Shown here one piece after another: positions 12,120 through 24,500 of a stretch of 64,000 nucleotides of DNA. Made by a program: the position numbers and the translations under genes. The DNA is taken from contig CM032669.1 of assembly GCA_019095985.1 (NCBI GenBank), forward strand, positions 7,991,304 through 8,055,303, in the 5' to 3' direction. The notes below the pieces were generated by a model. The model had not been told where the DNA came from, did not search any database, and saw only the letters and a list, made by a program, of their open reading frames with translations. Numbering within the stretch: position 1 is the first letter of the stretch; each line of letters begins with the position of its first letter. The DNA comes from Streblospio benedicti. Taxonomy: Eukaryota; Annelida; Polychaeta; Spionida; Spionidae.

Positions 12120-12740
12120 AAAAGTATATCAGATTTTAATTTTCATAAACTTTGACCCATATTTAAAAGTTATGAAGGTTTTAAAGACTTTCTATTTACA
12201 ATTTTTTCCAAACTTGGTATCAAAACTCATACAATGCTTCAATGGGGAGATTTCAAGAACTGAGTAGATTCTTGTGCACTTAGGCTTACTTTTTATGACA
12301 AAGTTGTTTTTGTATCAAATTACATGTGAATTAAACCTTGTGAACAAAGCGGAGACGGACTATTTAACATCATATCCTATTAAAGTTGAAATTAATCAGC
12401 AGTGAGCTTATAGACCTGATTAGAATTTTGTGTACATTGACCTACTTTTGATGAAGTTTTTATAGTTTTTGTGAAACTGAATTATATTAATTTTTGACTT
12501 TGGGTACAAAGTTGAGGAAAAACTACTAAAGGCATTACCATCGATTCCCCAATAATCAGAATCTTGTATACTTCGCCCCACTTTTTAGGATGTGGTTTTA
12601 ACAAATTATGCTAAATTCAACGTTGTGAACAAAGTTGATGAAAGTAACCAGACTGGATGTAAGGCAGCGATTGGCCAAGACCTGATTAGATTTTGGTGTA
12701 CTTTCGTCCACTTTTGAGTAGGTTGTGTGTGTGTATTAGC
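12120..12740. repeat. degenerate tandem repeat, about 140-bp unit, four units
   Basis: Related anchors recur at about 12258 (GTAGATTCTTGTGCACTTAG), 12417 (TGATTAGAATTTTGTGTACA), 12555 (ATCAGAATCTTGTATACTTC) and 12692 (TGATTAGATTTTGGTGTACT). Each is followed by a C/T-rich ...CCACTTTT or CTACTTTT block and, further on, by a TTGTGAACAAAG-like segment. Units are strongly diverged. Similar arrays are common in marine invertebrate genomes. No coding role is apparent. Confidence 0.6.
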
Positions 12741-14683
12741 TTGTGAACAGTCGAACAACTTCAGAGGGGGAACTTCATAGGGGGAGACGTGTGTTTTTCA
12801 AACACCTCCTTTTGTTAAAACCGATTCATTGATTGCATGAATGAAACCAGAAATATACAAAACATTCTGTCCGTAAGAAATGTAACTCATTGTAAAGGTA
12901 GTGAAGGTCTTCAGATTACTTTATACTCAATGCAGGTCATGTGCTCACTATTCTTTGCACCAACAGTTTTAGTAACTTCTGATGCTTCTCACAGGTGTGT
13001 ATTTTAATCATCTGGTGTAAATTATAAATTTATGAGGATATCATAGAATTGACATTTCTCAAAGATGATTGCACTTCAGTTTCAAAAGCTGGTTGTATTT
13101 TGGATTATTTTTGAAGTTCTGATAGTTTTTATATGAAATTGTATTGAACTTAGCTAGTTAAGTTGCATAAAGAATAATTGTCTAAACATTCAGCAAATTT
13201 TTGCTAGCTAAAAATCTGTAAGGGGAATCAGTCATCACAAATTTCTGCTTTATTACACAAGACTTGTGATGTGTTTTATCAGTACCCCCTCTCTTTTATG
13301 GACAAAAATATTGAAATTATATGTGCACAGTTCTACTAGATATGTTCATATTAGAAGGAAAAAAATCAAATTATGCATGCATCATAATATTCATAGCTTT
13401 TTTTCCCTTAGCAATTGAATTTGATAAACTGCAAGGAATGCCATTTTGAATAGATTTCCCTGTCAGTTATAAACCCCATGTTTATACATTGAAAATCACA
13501 ATGAATAAAGAAATGGCTTTTAAAGCTCTTAGTTAAATTAACTAGACACACATACGTGAATGTGATGCGTTAAGAAATTCAAATTTAATATAGCTGTCTT
13601 GTCCTGTTTTCAGAGTAATATCATTTTGAACTCGTTATGCACTTACAAGGTAGAATGATGGGATGGATGAAATTAAGCACCTAATCACCAGGCGTAATGA
13701 ATACCCACTGTTATCATCATTGGTTTTTTGGCGCAGTGGTTGTTTTGATCTTAACACACCGATAGACGTGTTCATTTGTTTGTCATAAAACGCTGTCACC
13801 GCATGTCCAGTGACCATCAAATAACTTTAGAGGCGCAGAATTAAAATGCTTTGCATTCCATGTTTTGTTAGTGTATTACCACAAGAATGTTCCTTCCATA
13901 TACGGCAGCGATATAAAGAGGTTTCTAATGGTGATTCGCACGTTGTTGATCTAAACACGGCTTATAAATGCCGCACACTGAAATCTGTACGGCAGTTTTG
14001 AGGTTCAGTCAATGAAGGCTCATATATCACTAGTGTAACTTGGATTCTGGATAACTAGATTTGGAAAAGAAAATTTAATGATATGTGGACACTGATATTA
14101 TCAAATCATTGCATTTGATAAGTGGATTTGTTTATATCGAGTAATGTCCACTGTTTGCTTATAGAATGTGTGTATGTATATTGAAATCTTAATCACTTTC
14201 AATTTAAACTTTGTGGATCTGTCTCGAATATGAAAATAGAAATGTTATAGAAATATTAACCACTCAGTTGTGATAAGTTGAACAATTTCAACAATTTTAT
14301 ATGTATATTCAGCCTAAAAATGTTTTGTGAAAGGAATTCTAAAACCATAGTTCAATAAGTCTAAGAAAGCATTAGAACCGAGACAGTAGATAAAGTCAAT
14401 AGTGGCTCTTGTGTTATAAAAAAATCTGGAGCAATGACAAAAATGACACAAAAATCTATTTGCAGTCTTAAATATAAGAAAATGACACACTTAGTGAGTT
14501 AAGATTGTTGAAGATGATAGAATGTAGATAAAACATTACTATACTAATTTTTTGTATGAAAATTCAAACAATTGAAAACATTTACACATGTGTAACATTC
14601 TACTTTAATTTGAATTTTTTTTCGCTGAGTCCTTTTCTAATCCATATCATGCTGACTAATTTTAAAAATATGTTGATGAAAGT
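12741..14683. other. non-coding stretch up to the assembly gap
   Basis: No gene or clear repeat is recognised. This is probably still GAB intron. Confidence 0.45.
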
Positions 14684-14783
14684 NNNNNNNNNNNNNNNNN
14701 NNNNNNNNNNNNNNNNNNNNNNNNNNNNNNNNNNNNNNNNNNNNNNNNNNNNNNNNNNNNNNNNNNNNNNNNNNNNNNNNNNN
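14684..14783. other. assembly gap (100 N)
   Basis: Exactly 100 N bases, a conventional placeholder length, so the real gap size is unknown. Confidence 0.98.
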
Positions 14784-15250
14784 TTTTTTAAAACCCTTGG
14801 GAGTTTAAAGGGAAATCAAAATTTTCGGGGTTTTTTTTGGAAAAAGGAAATACCAAAGGGTTTGAAAAAAAATTCTTTTATATGGTTTTTCAAACCTTTT
14901 AAAATTAAAGAAAATAAAAAAATTTTGGTTTGTTTTTTGCAAAATTTAAAAATTATGATTTTTCAAAATAAAAGAATTTTTTAAATTTAAATTTGAAATC
15001 CTGTAATTCTTTGTAAAAAAAAAATTAAAAAATTTTTATTTACATTTTTTTTTATAGAGTTTTGGGGGTATCACTAAATTTTAAAATAAAAAGAAAATTT
15101 TTTTATTTTTATTTTTTGGAAATTTTCCAAAATTAAAAAAAAATTTAAAAAAATTTTTTTTTAAATTAAAGAAAAAACTAATAAAAATTTTTTTCCAAAA
15201 CCCGAAAAACCCCTTTTTTTGGGGGTTTTGGGGTTTTCGGAAAATTTTTT
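14784..15250. other. suspected low-quality sequence beside the gap
   Basis: The segment is built of homopolymer runs of 3 to 9 bases (runs of A, T and G such as GGGGTTTTTTTT), unlike the bases on either side. This is what the noisy end of a read looks like. Any ORF here should be ignored. Confidence 0.75.
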
Positions 15251-15460
15251 GTATTTTAAAAATACTGAATGTGTTTTAAAAAATCACATTTGATCTAATC
15301 TAGTTTTCAATTCTTTTGATTAACAATATTAATCCACTGAATCATTTTCATATGTTCCTCTGCACTATGTTTACAAGGTTACTGCATGCCAGTTAAATTT
15401 AAGTAACATGTTGCCGTTTTGCCGAAAGAGTTGTAGTGTGGAAATGTTTATAATTTCTAG

Positions 15461-15587
15461 GATCTTCTCCTGATGAAGATTATGCACAAATATCGGAGTC
15501 TGATATGGACCCCAGTCTTCCACAAGCTCCCACAGAGAGACGGTCGTCAGTAGGAAACTACTTAGATCAGCCCCCATTACCCCCGAG
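15461..15587 (+). CDS. GAB exon 1 visible here
   Basis: Acceptor TAATTTCTAG, donor GAG before GTAATG. It enters in phase 1 and leaves in phase 2. It encodes SSPDEDYAQISESDMDPSLP and ends SSVGNYLDQPPLPPR. It contains two possible docking tyrosines (DYAQI and NYLDQ) and a proline SH3 ligand. Confidence 0.8.
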
Positions 15588-18500
15588 GTAATGCCTCGTG
15601 TCGTAATAGAAAAAATATAAAAATCTACAAATTTGCGTATAAATTCATGTATATCTTGGTGAAGTTACCATGATTTTATTTTGCTATTTCTTTTACAAAT
15701 ATATTTATGATACTGTAATGATTCTGAACTACAAGTTTAGTAAAATTTACCTAGTAGTAAATTCGATGCTATGGCTACTCAAAATAGACATTTTAAATTT
15801 ACAGAAGCTTGAAGTAGATGTCAGTTATATATTTTTTTCTCCAGTAGTACATGAATTTTCTCCCATAGTTTTTTATTGGTGAATTGGAAATTGCAATATT
15901 TTCTTTCTGAAAATTTGCGGGATAAAAACATTTTTTGCCTGTTTTGCAAAGATTTTTTTTTTTATGATCTATAACACTAACAAAAACCTTTTCCAATCTT
16001 GCATCAGTTTCAAATGTTACTCGAACTACTTAGACCATGTATTTTGCTCATTGAATTCATCATCTTCGCACTATTTTATTAACTTCTACTACTCTTCTGC
16101 AACATTACACAAAACATAAAACATAAACCTCTTTACAAAAATTTAATCATTGAAAAGGAGACTATATTTCTTGAAAACTGAACTTTGAATTTTTGCATAG
16201 AGTTTTATGTTTTATGTTTGTGTAATGTTGCAGAGGAATAGTAGAAGTTAATAAAGAAAATGCATATATTCCCTGTCAGGTCGTCGCGGGAACGTTCCTT
16301 CAGTATTCCCGTCACGGCAGCGCTTCTTACACGAACTCAACCTGACAGACGAACAGAAGCAACACGGTGGGGGTGGGGGCGGGGGTGGGGTGTTACTGGG
16401 GGCCGTCCCTCCAGCCCCGGGGCAGCGGGGGGGCTCCCCCGGTCCACCCCCACCCCCACCCAGGCCAGCAGCCACCCTGCCCAAGACAGCATCAGCACCA
16501 CAGCTGCCACCTAAGACTTACAGGTGAATACTTTGTTGTTTTACAGTGTGAATGCTTGTTTAATTCATATTGGGAGAACGTATTAGAAGTCAAATCTAGT
16601 CCTCAAACGCTTACTCTTCACTCTTGAATAGCGGTACAGGCTGGAATAAGAGTACAGGGTGGCAATTTACGGAAAAATGAATAAGAGTACACGTTGGAAT
16701 AACTGTACAGGGTGGCAATAAATTTTGGATGCTAGCACGAGTATGCAGCTTCTTTAAGAGTATTCCCAATTATAATAAAATGCTTTAACAATGAAATGAT
16801 TTGTAATCATTAAAAGAAATAGTCAATTCATTTTTTGTAATCTTTCATGACACTCAACTAACAACATAAAACTATGAAGTATAAATACTTCAACTAACTG
16901 TTTCTAATGACTAAAGTTTAATATAATTTAGATTTTTTAAAGAGTGTCTCTTTAGCAAAATTGTTCATGAATATTAGTTGAGGTCACCCCTTTAACAACA
17001 ACTTGTAAACACCAGTGAAAAGTAAATAAGTGTGGCATTTCACAACGTGGGCAGGCTGGAATAATTTGTCAAACTATGAAAATCTGGACTTTTAATTTTA
17101 TCAATGTAATATCGCAGGATATTGTCTAAGGTCTCTAGTTTCAACTGACACCAGTTCCACAAACATCAGATCACAAGATTGTACCAAACACACAGCCAAA
17201 CCTGACCCAGGCTTCCTATGGTGCCGAAGCAGTATAAAGCTATGTTTCACAATCTCTTGGGATAATTTCATCATGATATAGTAAATCAACTGACATGGTT
17301 TGAATGGCATATGCGTCAGCTTGACCCATGGTAAATAGTACAGACTGGAATAAGCGTACACGTTGGTTAAATCGCCGAAATTTTAATAAACGAACAGGTT
17401 GGAATAAGGTCGTACAGGGTTGTATTTTTAAAAAAAATCAATACCCGTACATGTACGCTTATTCAAGAGTGAAGAGTATGGTTCTACTCATGATATGCAC
17501 AATTTTTATATTTCTAATAGAATAAGACAATTTTAAAAACTCTTACTCCATCAGTGCTGTATATTTACAGGACGCAGGTTCTGACCTCATCTCAGTCACC
17601 TATAAATGTAAATGAATAGGTCAAATAAGTAATCAACTTATATTTCAGTTTGTTCAATGATCTTAAAAGTCCTCTTCTTCTTTCTCAGGCCGTCTAAACC
17701 GTCAGAAAACGGCGATAAACAGAACAGAGAGATGGACGGTGACAACGCGACTCCCGTCACAATGACGTCGTCGTTTCACATGGACATTCCCACGTACACG
17801 AACACGTCCAAAGTGGCGGTGGTGGACAGCGGGTGCAGTCAGGCGGAACGAGCCGACTTGCCCCCCGGACTGACACTGTCGCACCCTCCAGACCTGCCAG
17901 ACAAGCGCGTGGAGCATCGGAGGCAAGCAAGTCTGCCGTGGTGCGAGACAGAGACTGTGTCAGCAAACGATTCCACCATAGTTGGCGGAGACTCAAATAC
18001 GAACAGCAAAGCGAAGGATGTGTCGCGACTTACGGCGAAAAAGGGCGTGAATCTTGTGGTGAACATTCCCCGCGATCCACCGTCACCGAATTCGAGTGGG
18101 TGGCTGTCGTATCACGGCTGTGATGGTGGCAGCAGCTCGGAATATTCAGGTAGGTGCTCAGAGATTGTTTATTGCATAACCTTGTAGAATTGAGTGAACT
18201 TGGTATGCAGCGCACGGTATTATTATTTTATTAATTTCTACTACTCTTCTGCAACATTACACAAAACAAAACATAAACCTCTTTACAAAAATTCTAAGTT
18301 CAAAACAGTTTAACTATAGTCTCCTTTTCATTGAAAAGGAGACTATAGTTCTCTAAAACTGTTTTGAACTTTGAATTTTTGTATAGAGGTTTATGTTTTA
18401 TGTTTGGTGTAATGTTGCAGAAGAGTAATAGAAGTTAACATATTTGTACTGTTAACTTACTTCGATATTGTTTCCATTAGTTTTCAAAATGTACCATCTT

Positions 18501-21500
18501 GAGTGATGTTTGTTTCTCTCTGGTTCTGTATCTGGTGAATTTCGAGACATTCGAACCCTCGTGTTCCCGTCGTTTTTTTCCTTTGATGATTTTACTATCT
18601 GTAATACTGCAATTTCTATACTTTATATTATATGACCAAGAAAATAACTCGTTTTTTGCCATGGTTCATCACGCAAGCCCAGTGCTTGCTAATGATGAAC
18701 ATTTTGCCTGCAAAAATCCTCGTCAGAGGTTTTAAAGGTTTTAATTTCATAATGAAATCTAATCTAGTATAAGATGAGACAGAAACCGTAATGACAATGA
18801 TTCCAATGGCTTTTACCTCATATTTGGCAGCTTTCTCAGCTCTTTTCTACCAACCTTACCATTGCAAGTATCAACTACCAGATACATTAATAATCTTACC
18901 TATAACAATTGTAAATTCTCTAAATTTGTGGTGTTGTAATTTGTGAATGAGCTTGAAAACGTTAAGAAAAAATCAATGAAGTCAAAATTTATGTTTAAAA
19001 AAAATTTCATTTTAACTTTCAAAGCCAAATGTACATCAGAAACATGAAACTAAGTTACAGACTGAGATCCAGTGCTGTAAGCCAAATATACTGAATTTTT
19101 AATAACAATTATAAAAATTTTACACAAAACCTAATGTCCAGACAATATCTTCCCCGCTTTCAATATCAAGCGTTGTTTTGTGTGCAGTTAGATCATCAAA
19201 ACTAGTTACATAAGACAGAAAAACCGTTAGATGTCTCATCACATTTGGTGCCCTCAAGAAATAAGCTGACTTGTAATTAGTTATAACTAATCTGCCGACA
19301 TTTCCAGGCTCCAGGAAATGAAATGTGAATACAAAATGAGCCTGTTGTGCTGACCAGGTTTCTCCTATTGATGGCCTGGTCGAAGGATATCACTTGTAAT
19401 AGCTTTATCATTCACTTATTAATTAGCGTTGATTTAGCAAAGACTGACAAAAATGAGATTGTCCGCTTCTATTACTGGGCAGCTTGTAAGACTTTCATTA
19501 ATTCACCCAATGCTGCTGAATCTTGTGTTATGTCTATGATTGAAAATAGCATATTTTTTGTGCCAAATGTCATTTGAGAGTGACACCAGCACAGCTATGC
19601 CAGGAAATCATTGCTATGTTTTATATGAAGGTTAAAATTCTATTCTCTCTCTTTGTGGGTATGTCTATAGCAAGCAAGTTCCGGCCACTGTATTGGCATA
19701 GCTGAAGACATAGGTTCCATTTGACTACATCAAGTGGCCCTGACAGGACTCGAACTCACGACCCCAAGGTTGTGAGATGAGAATGATACCATCATCCCAA
19801 GCTTCTGTCGTGAGTTCGAGTCCCGTCAGGGCGACTTGACATAGTCAAATGGAAGCTTAGGGTTTTAAAACCTGTCTTCAGCTATGTCAGAATAGTCGTA
19901 ACATCTATAGAAAATAGGATTGAAAATAATTAGTCTAGTTCTAGATATGCGCAATTCTTAAAATGTAGGGATGCTTCCCTATACTGGCATGCTTGTATAA
20001 ATATTTGATGGGTATTGGCTTGTAAAACTATTTGGTGGGTGCTATTCTGATATAGCTGAAGACAGGTTTTACAACCCTAAGCTTCCATTTGACTACATCA
20101 AGTGGCCCTGACGGAACTCAAACTAGTTCTAGATATATGCAATTCTTAAAATGTATGGATGCTTCCCTATACTGGCATGTATGCTTGTATAAGTATTTGG
20201 GTGCATTGTGTTATGATTTTATATGTGTGATTATTTCGAAATACTTGCTACAAACTTGCAATTGTGAGATAGTTTTCCATACATCTTGCTTAAATTATTG
20301 ATACTGCTGTTTACTTCATGGATTATTTGCAAATACACTAATGTACGAAAATAGTTATGTTTGATAGGACATGATTTCGAATATTATAATATATAAGTAC
20401 CAGATCACTGAGTAATATCAATATTAACAGAATGAAATAATAAAAACTAGAAATTGTTTCTTGAGAAAATTTTTAGAGTGCATTATTCAAATGCGCTTAA
20501 ACATAATACAATTATATTCTCTCTCTCTCTCTCTTTTCTATGGCAAGCAAGTTCCTACCGCCACTCTGACATCCCAAGCTTCGGTCGTGAGTTTGAGTCC
20601 CGTCAGGGCCACTTGACATAGTCAAATGAAAGCTTAGGGTTGTAAAACCTGTCTTCAGCTATGTCAGAATAGTGGTAACCAGACTTGGGGGCAATTATAA
20701 TTGTAATTGGTGTAATTGTAATTAATTACACTTTCCCCCATAATTATAATTGTAATTGTAATTGACCATTTCACATCTGCCGTAATTGTAATTGTAATTG
20801 ACCATTTCACATATGCTGTAATGGAAATTGTAAATGTATTTGACCTTTAGTTCAAACTCGATTTCATCAAGATTGATTAATTTGTGTATTGGTCACATCT
20901 CACTTTGCTTACAAGGTTGGTTCAAAGTTAAGTTAACACTCCAAGAACAATGCCTGTTCGGTAACTTGCATTGTCAGCGTTCTTTAATGTTTTGTTCACT
21001 TTATACAGTGCACACTGAATGAACATTTGTAAATCACTATGAAATTTCTTTGACTGTAAGTTAAACTTGAAATTCTTATCTAAATATATTTCTTTATAAT
21101 TTGGCATTCATATACCTTGTACTAAAAGATGCAGAATTAAAACAGTAATATCAAACATAAATTTACCTGAATATCTCAACAGGGTTGTCTTTAACACCAC
21201 CAGACTTGGGGTCAATTACGATTTTCAATTACAATTACAATTAAAATTACAAATTTTATTTCAGTGTCAATTACAATTACAATTGCAATTACAAATTTTA
21301 TTTCAGTGTCCATTACAATTGCAATTACAATTACAATTATGTTTGATAAATATAATTACAATTATAATTACGATTTGAATTGTCAATTACAATTTCAAAT
21401 ACAATTTTTTTTCAAATAATGTGTGATATTTTATTATAATTTAAAATGCATTTTGTTATGCATATATACCACTGGTAACATCTATAGAAAATAGGATTGA

Positions 21501-24500
21501 AAATAATTAGTCTAGTTCTAGATATACGCAATTCTTAAAATGTAGGCATGCTTCCATATACTGGCATTGCATGTTTGTATAAGTATTGCTGAATGCTTCC
21601 CTAGTGGGGGACCCAGCCAATGCAAAATATAACTTAATTGTTCACTTTAATGAAGAGTTTACGAAACTTTGCATGATTGGTGGTTGGTATGAGGGTTCAA
21701 AATTAAGCTTGGGAGCCACATGAATTTTGACCTTTAACCCTCTTGAAGCCAGGCGTAAATTCACTATATACCCCCTCAGTGCCAGACACGCATTTTGCGT
21801 GACGTGTTATTCACAGTGGGGGGCTTCAGTTGTCATAGTTGAAATATGATCCTATGTAGCTCTTACGTTTTTCATGATTGTTAGTTGGTATGAGGGTTCA
21901 AAATTAAGCTTTGGAGCCACCTGAAATTTGACCTTTAAAGGGGTCAAATCAGGGGTCAAATGGTAAAAAAATGATATAATTGCATTTATCTTTTTTGATA
22001 TTGAATTTAGGAACAAAACTTGTATAGACGTTAAATAGGAACTTGGGTATGTAGATTTCAAATATCACATTGTATTTGACCCATGACCTTTCTTTCTAGG
22101 TCAAATAAGTAGGTCAAAATTCAGAAAATGACTGTTTTTGTGTATCTAACAGAAATAAAGAACATTAAAGCAACATTTAGTATTCATATCCATAGAACAT
22201 GTTCTAAGAAGTATTTATGAACTATTTATTGTTGTTACTTTATTATAAATAGTGCAATATTAAAGATATTTAGCTCAAAGTATGCAGGCTGATTTCCCAT
22301 GCAGTGTGTGAGCCGGGTATAGAAGTAAATATTAGATATTTGAATTATGAAGATTTCAAAAAATAATTGAAGTGAATAATAATTGTCTTTGCCAACATAT
22401 AAAAGGGGCATCTTCTTTTAATATTTACATCAAATGCACTCACACAGCCTTTAAGAAGCCGTCCATCTGCCTCTAGAATTCCAGTTTCCTGTGTATAATA
22501 AACTTTTCATTTTACGTGAACATGAATTTGAACATATATTATTTCATTTACATTTTAGCAGTGCCATGCATGTAGCACAAGTTTTCTTCAGGTAAATCGG
22601 TCCAATATGGCAGCCCGTATCCTGTTTGCTTCTACCAGCCCCAGTCTTTGGGATCTGGAATCTTTGGTTGAAGATTTAAAGTTTTACTCCAGATAAATAC
22701 ACCTTTGCTCTTTTTATATGTTGGTAAAGTGCTCCTTGGGTTGGTGCAAGCTTAACGATTTGTCTGTTTTTAAACATAAAGTGTTTTAATACATTTCCAT
22801 TCATTACATCGCTAGTAAGATTGTACAGTAAAATGATAAATTGTTCTATCACAGGCATCAAGCTTTCCCGGCTCGATGGATTATCAACAACATCAAATAG
22901 TAGCATTGTTAAATCAGGAATAACATTTCATGTATCCCATGCTGTCTTTTTCCCTTCGTATTTGAATGCAGAGGTTTTGCGTAACCAGTAAGGGAGTGGA
23001 ACACTTGAACTCTGGCTTTAAACAGTCCTAAAGACGCAGAAATTTCATGCGTGAGCATGAATTTCTTGTTGGTGCCAGTGCCATATGCCATCCACAGTTC
23101 TTCAACATCTAGCTCATGAAATACAGATATGGCAAGCTCGTGCAAGATTGTGTTCTTGCTTTTTCAAACTTTCTGAAATGTAACAGTCCCAAACTATGCC
23201 AATACAGAGACAAGATTGTAATTTCTTGATTCCTGGATGAACACGTCATCAGTATAATTTTCAAAGGAAAACTTCTTTACTTTTGGTTGCAGCATATTGA
23301 CAACTGCTCAACAACAATAGCATCACATTTGGGCACAGATATGTTCTGTTTTACAAATGACACAGTTACAGATCCACCCTATACATGCATGGTACTCTCT
23401 TAGCATCCTACAATCCCATACTTTGACTCTTTATATACAGAAGTTTAATAATTTCATCAGCAATGGCTGGTGGTGCTGCTTGATTTTCATGACTAAAGAA
23501 AGTGTCCAAGTCTCCATCGTGATATTCACACCCTAAAGCTACTAAAGAGATGAGATTTCTGTTTTAGAGACACAAGTTGACTTTCGGTCTTGTTTGGAGT
23601 TTTTACATCTGGAGTTGAAAAGATAGGTAAAATGACTCTTTTGATAGGCGCCATTATTATTCTCATTCAGATTTTGCATTCAAGAACCAAATACCAAAAC
23701 TTAAACTGTGGATACAATGATACTTGCTGTTGCGACAGGTCATCTTTCAATAACAGGGTTCTCTCGTCGGACACATCCTCAGCATAGGAGTTATATGCCT
23801 TGTGCAGTAAAATATACAGTGTGGCAGCAGTTAGCTGATGTGCATGTCGAGCTTTAGTGATCTGTGACGCATAAATTAAAGAATTAGTGACACCAGGGTT
23901 CTCAAATCTCTGCTTCATCTAGTAAGGATGACCATCCACTGTCCTCCATAAAGTCGCCTAACAGTACATACTGTTTTTCACCAAACTCACTGGTTGGTCA
24001 GTTTCACTGGATCTGTTTTGTCAATGCATACAATGGCTGATCCATTACAATTACAGGAAATTGACAAGGGTTTTGTTTATTAGTAGTGCCATTTAGTAAA
24101 GACATTCCATATTTGACCATGGCCACTGATTTGGAATTTTCTTGCCTGTGTGATACTAAGCCTATTTAGCCTACTTACATACCTTTTCTAAGCATTTCGT
24201 ATCAAAATATAGTCATGGGGTTCTAAGTAATACTTCTTATCTCCATGTTCCATAATGCTAATTATGAAAACTTCTTAAATATTGGCTGTTCTTCTTATAA
24301 ACACCAAAAACAGCAATTTTCTGGAATTCGACCTACCTATTTGACCTTGAAGGAAAGGTCATAGGTCAAATGTAATGTGATATTTATAATCTACAAACCC
24401 AAGTTCCTATCTAAGGTCAATACAAGTTTTGTTCCTAAATTCAATATTAAAAAAGATAAATGCAATTTTATCATTTTTTGACCCTTGATCCCTGATTTGA

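Noticed and set aside
14556-14984. 142-codon open frame across the gap
   Set aside because: It reads through N bases and the suspected artefact segment.
16248-16484. Proline/glycine-rich minus-strand frame opposite GAB exon 2
   Set aside because: It is the shadow of the exon's GC-rich repeat in the opposite strand.
20519-20534. CT microsatellite as an independent feature
   Set aside because: It recurs at the same place in each copy of the body repeat, so it is the tail of that element.
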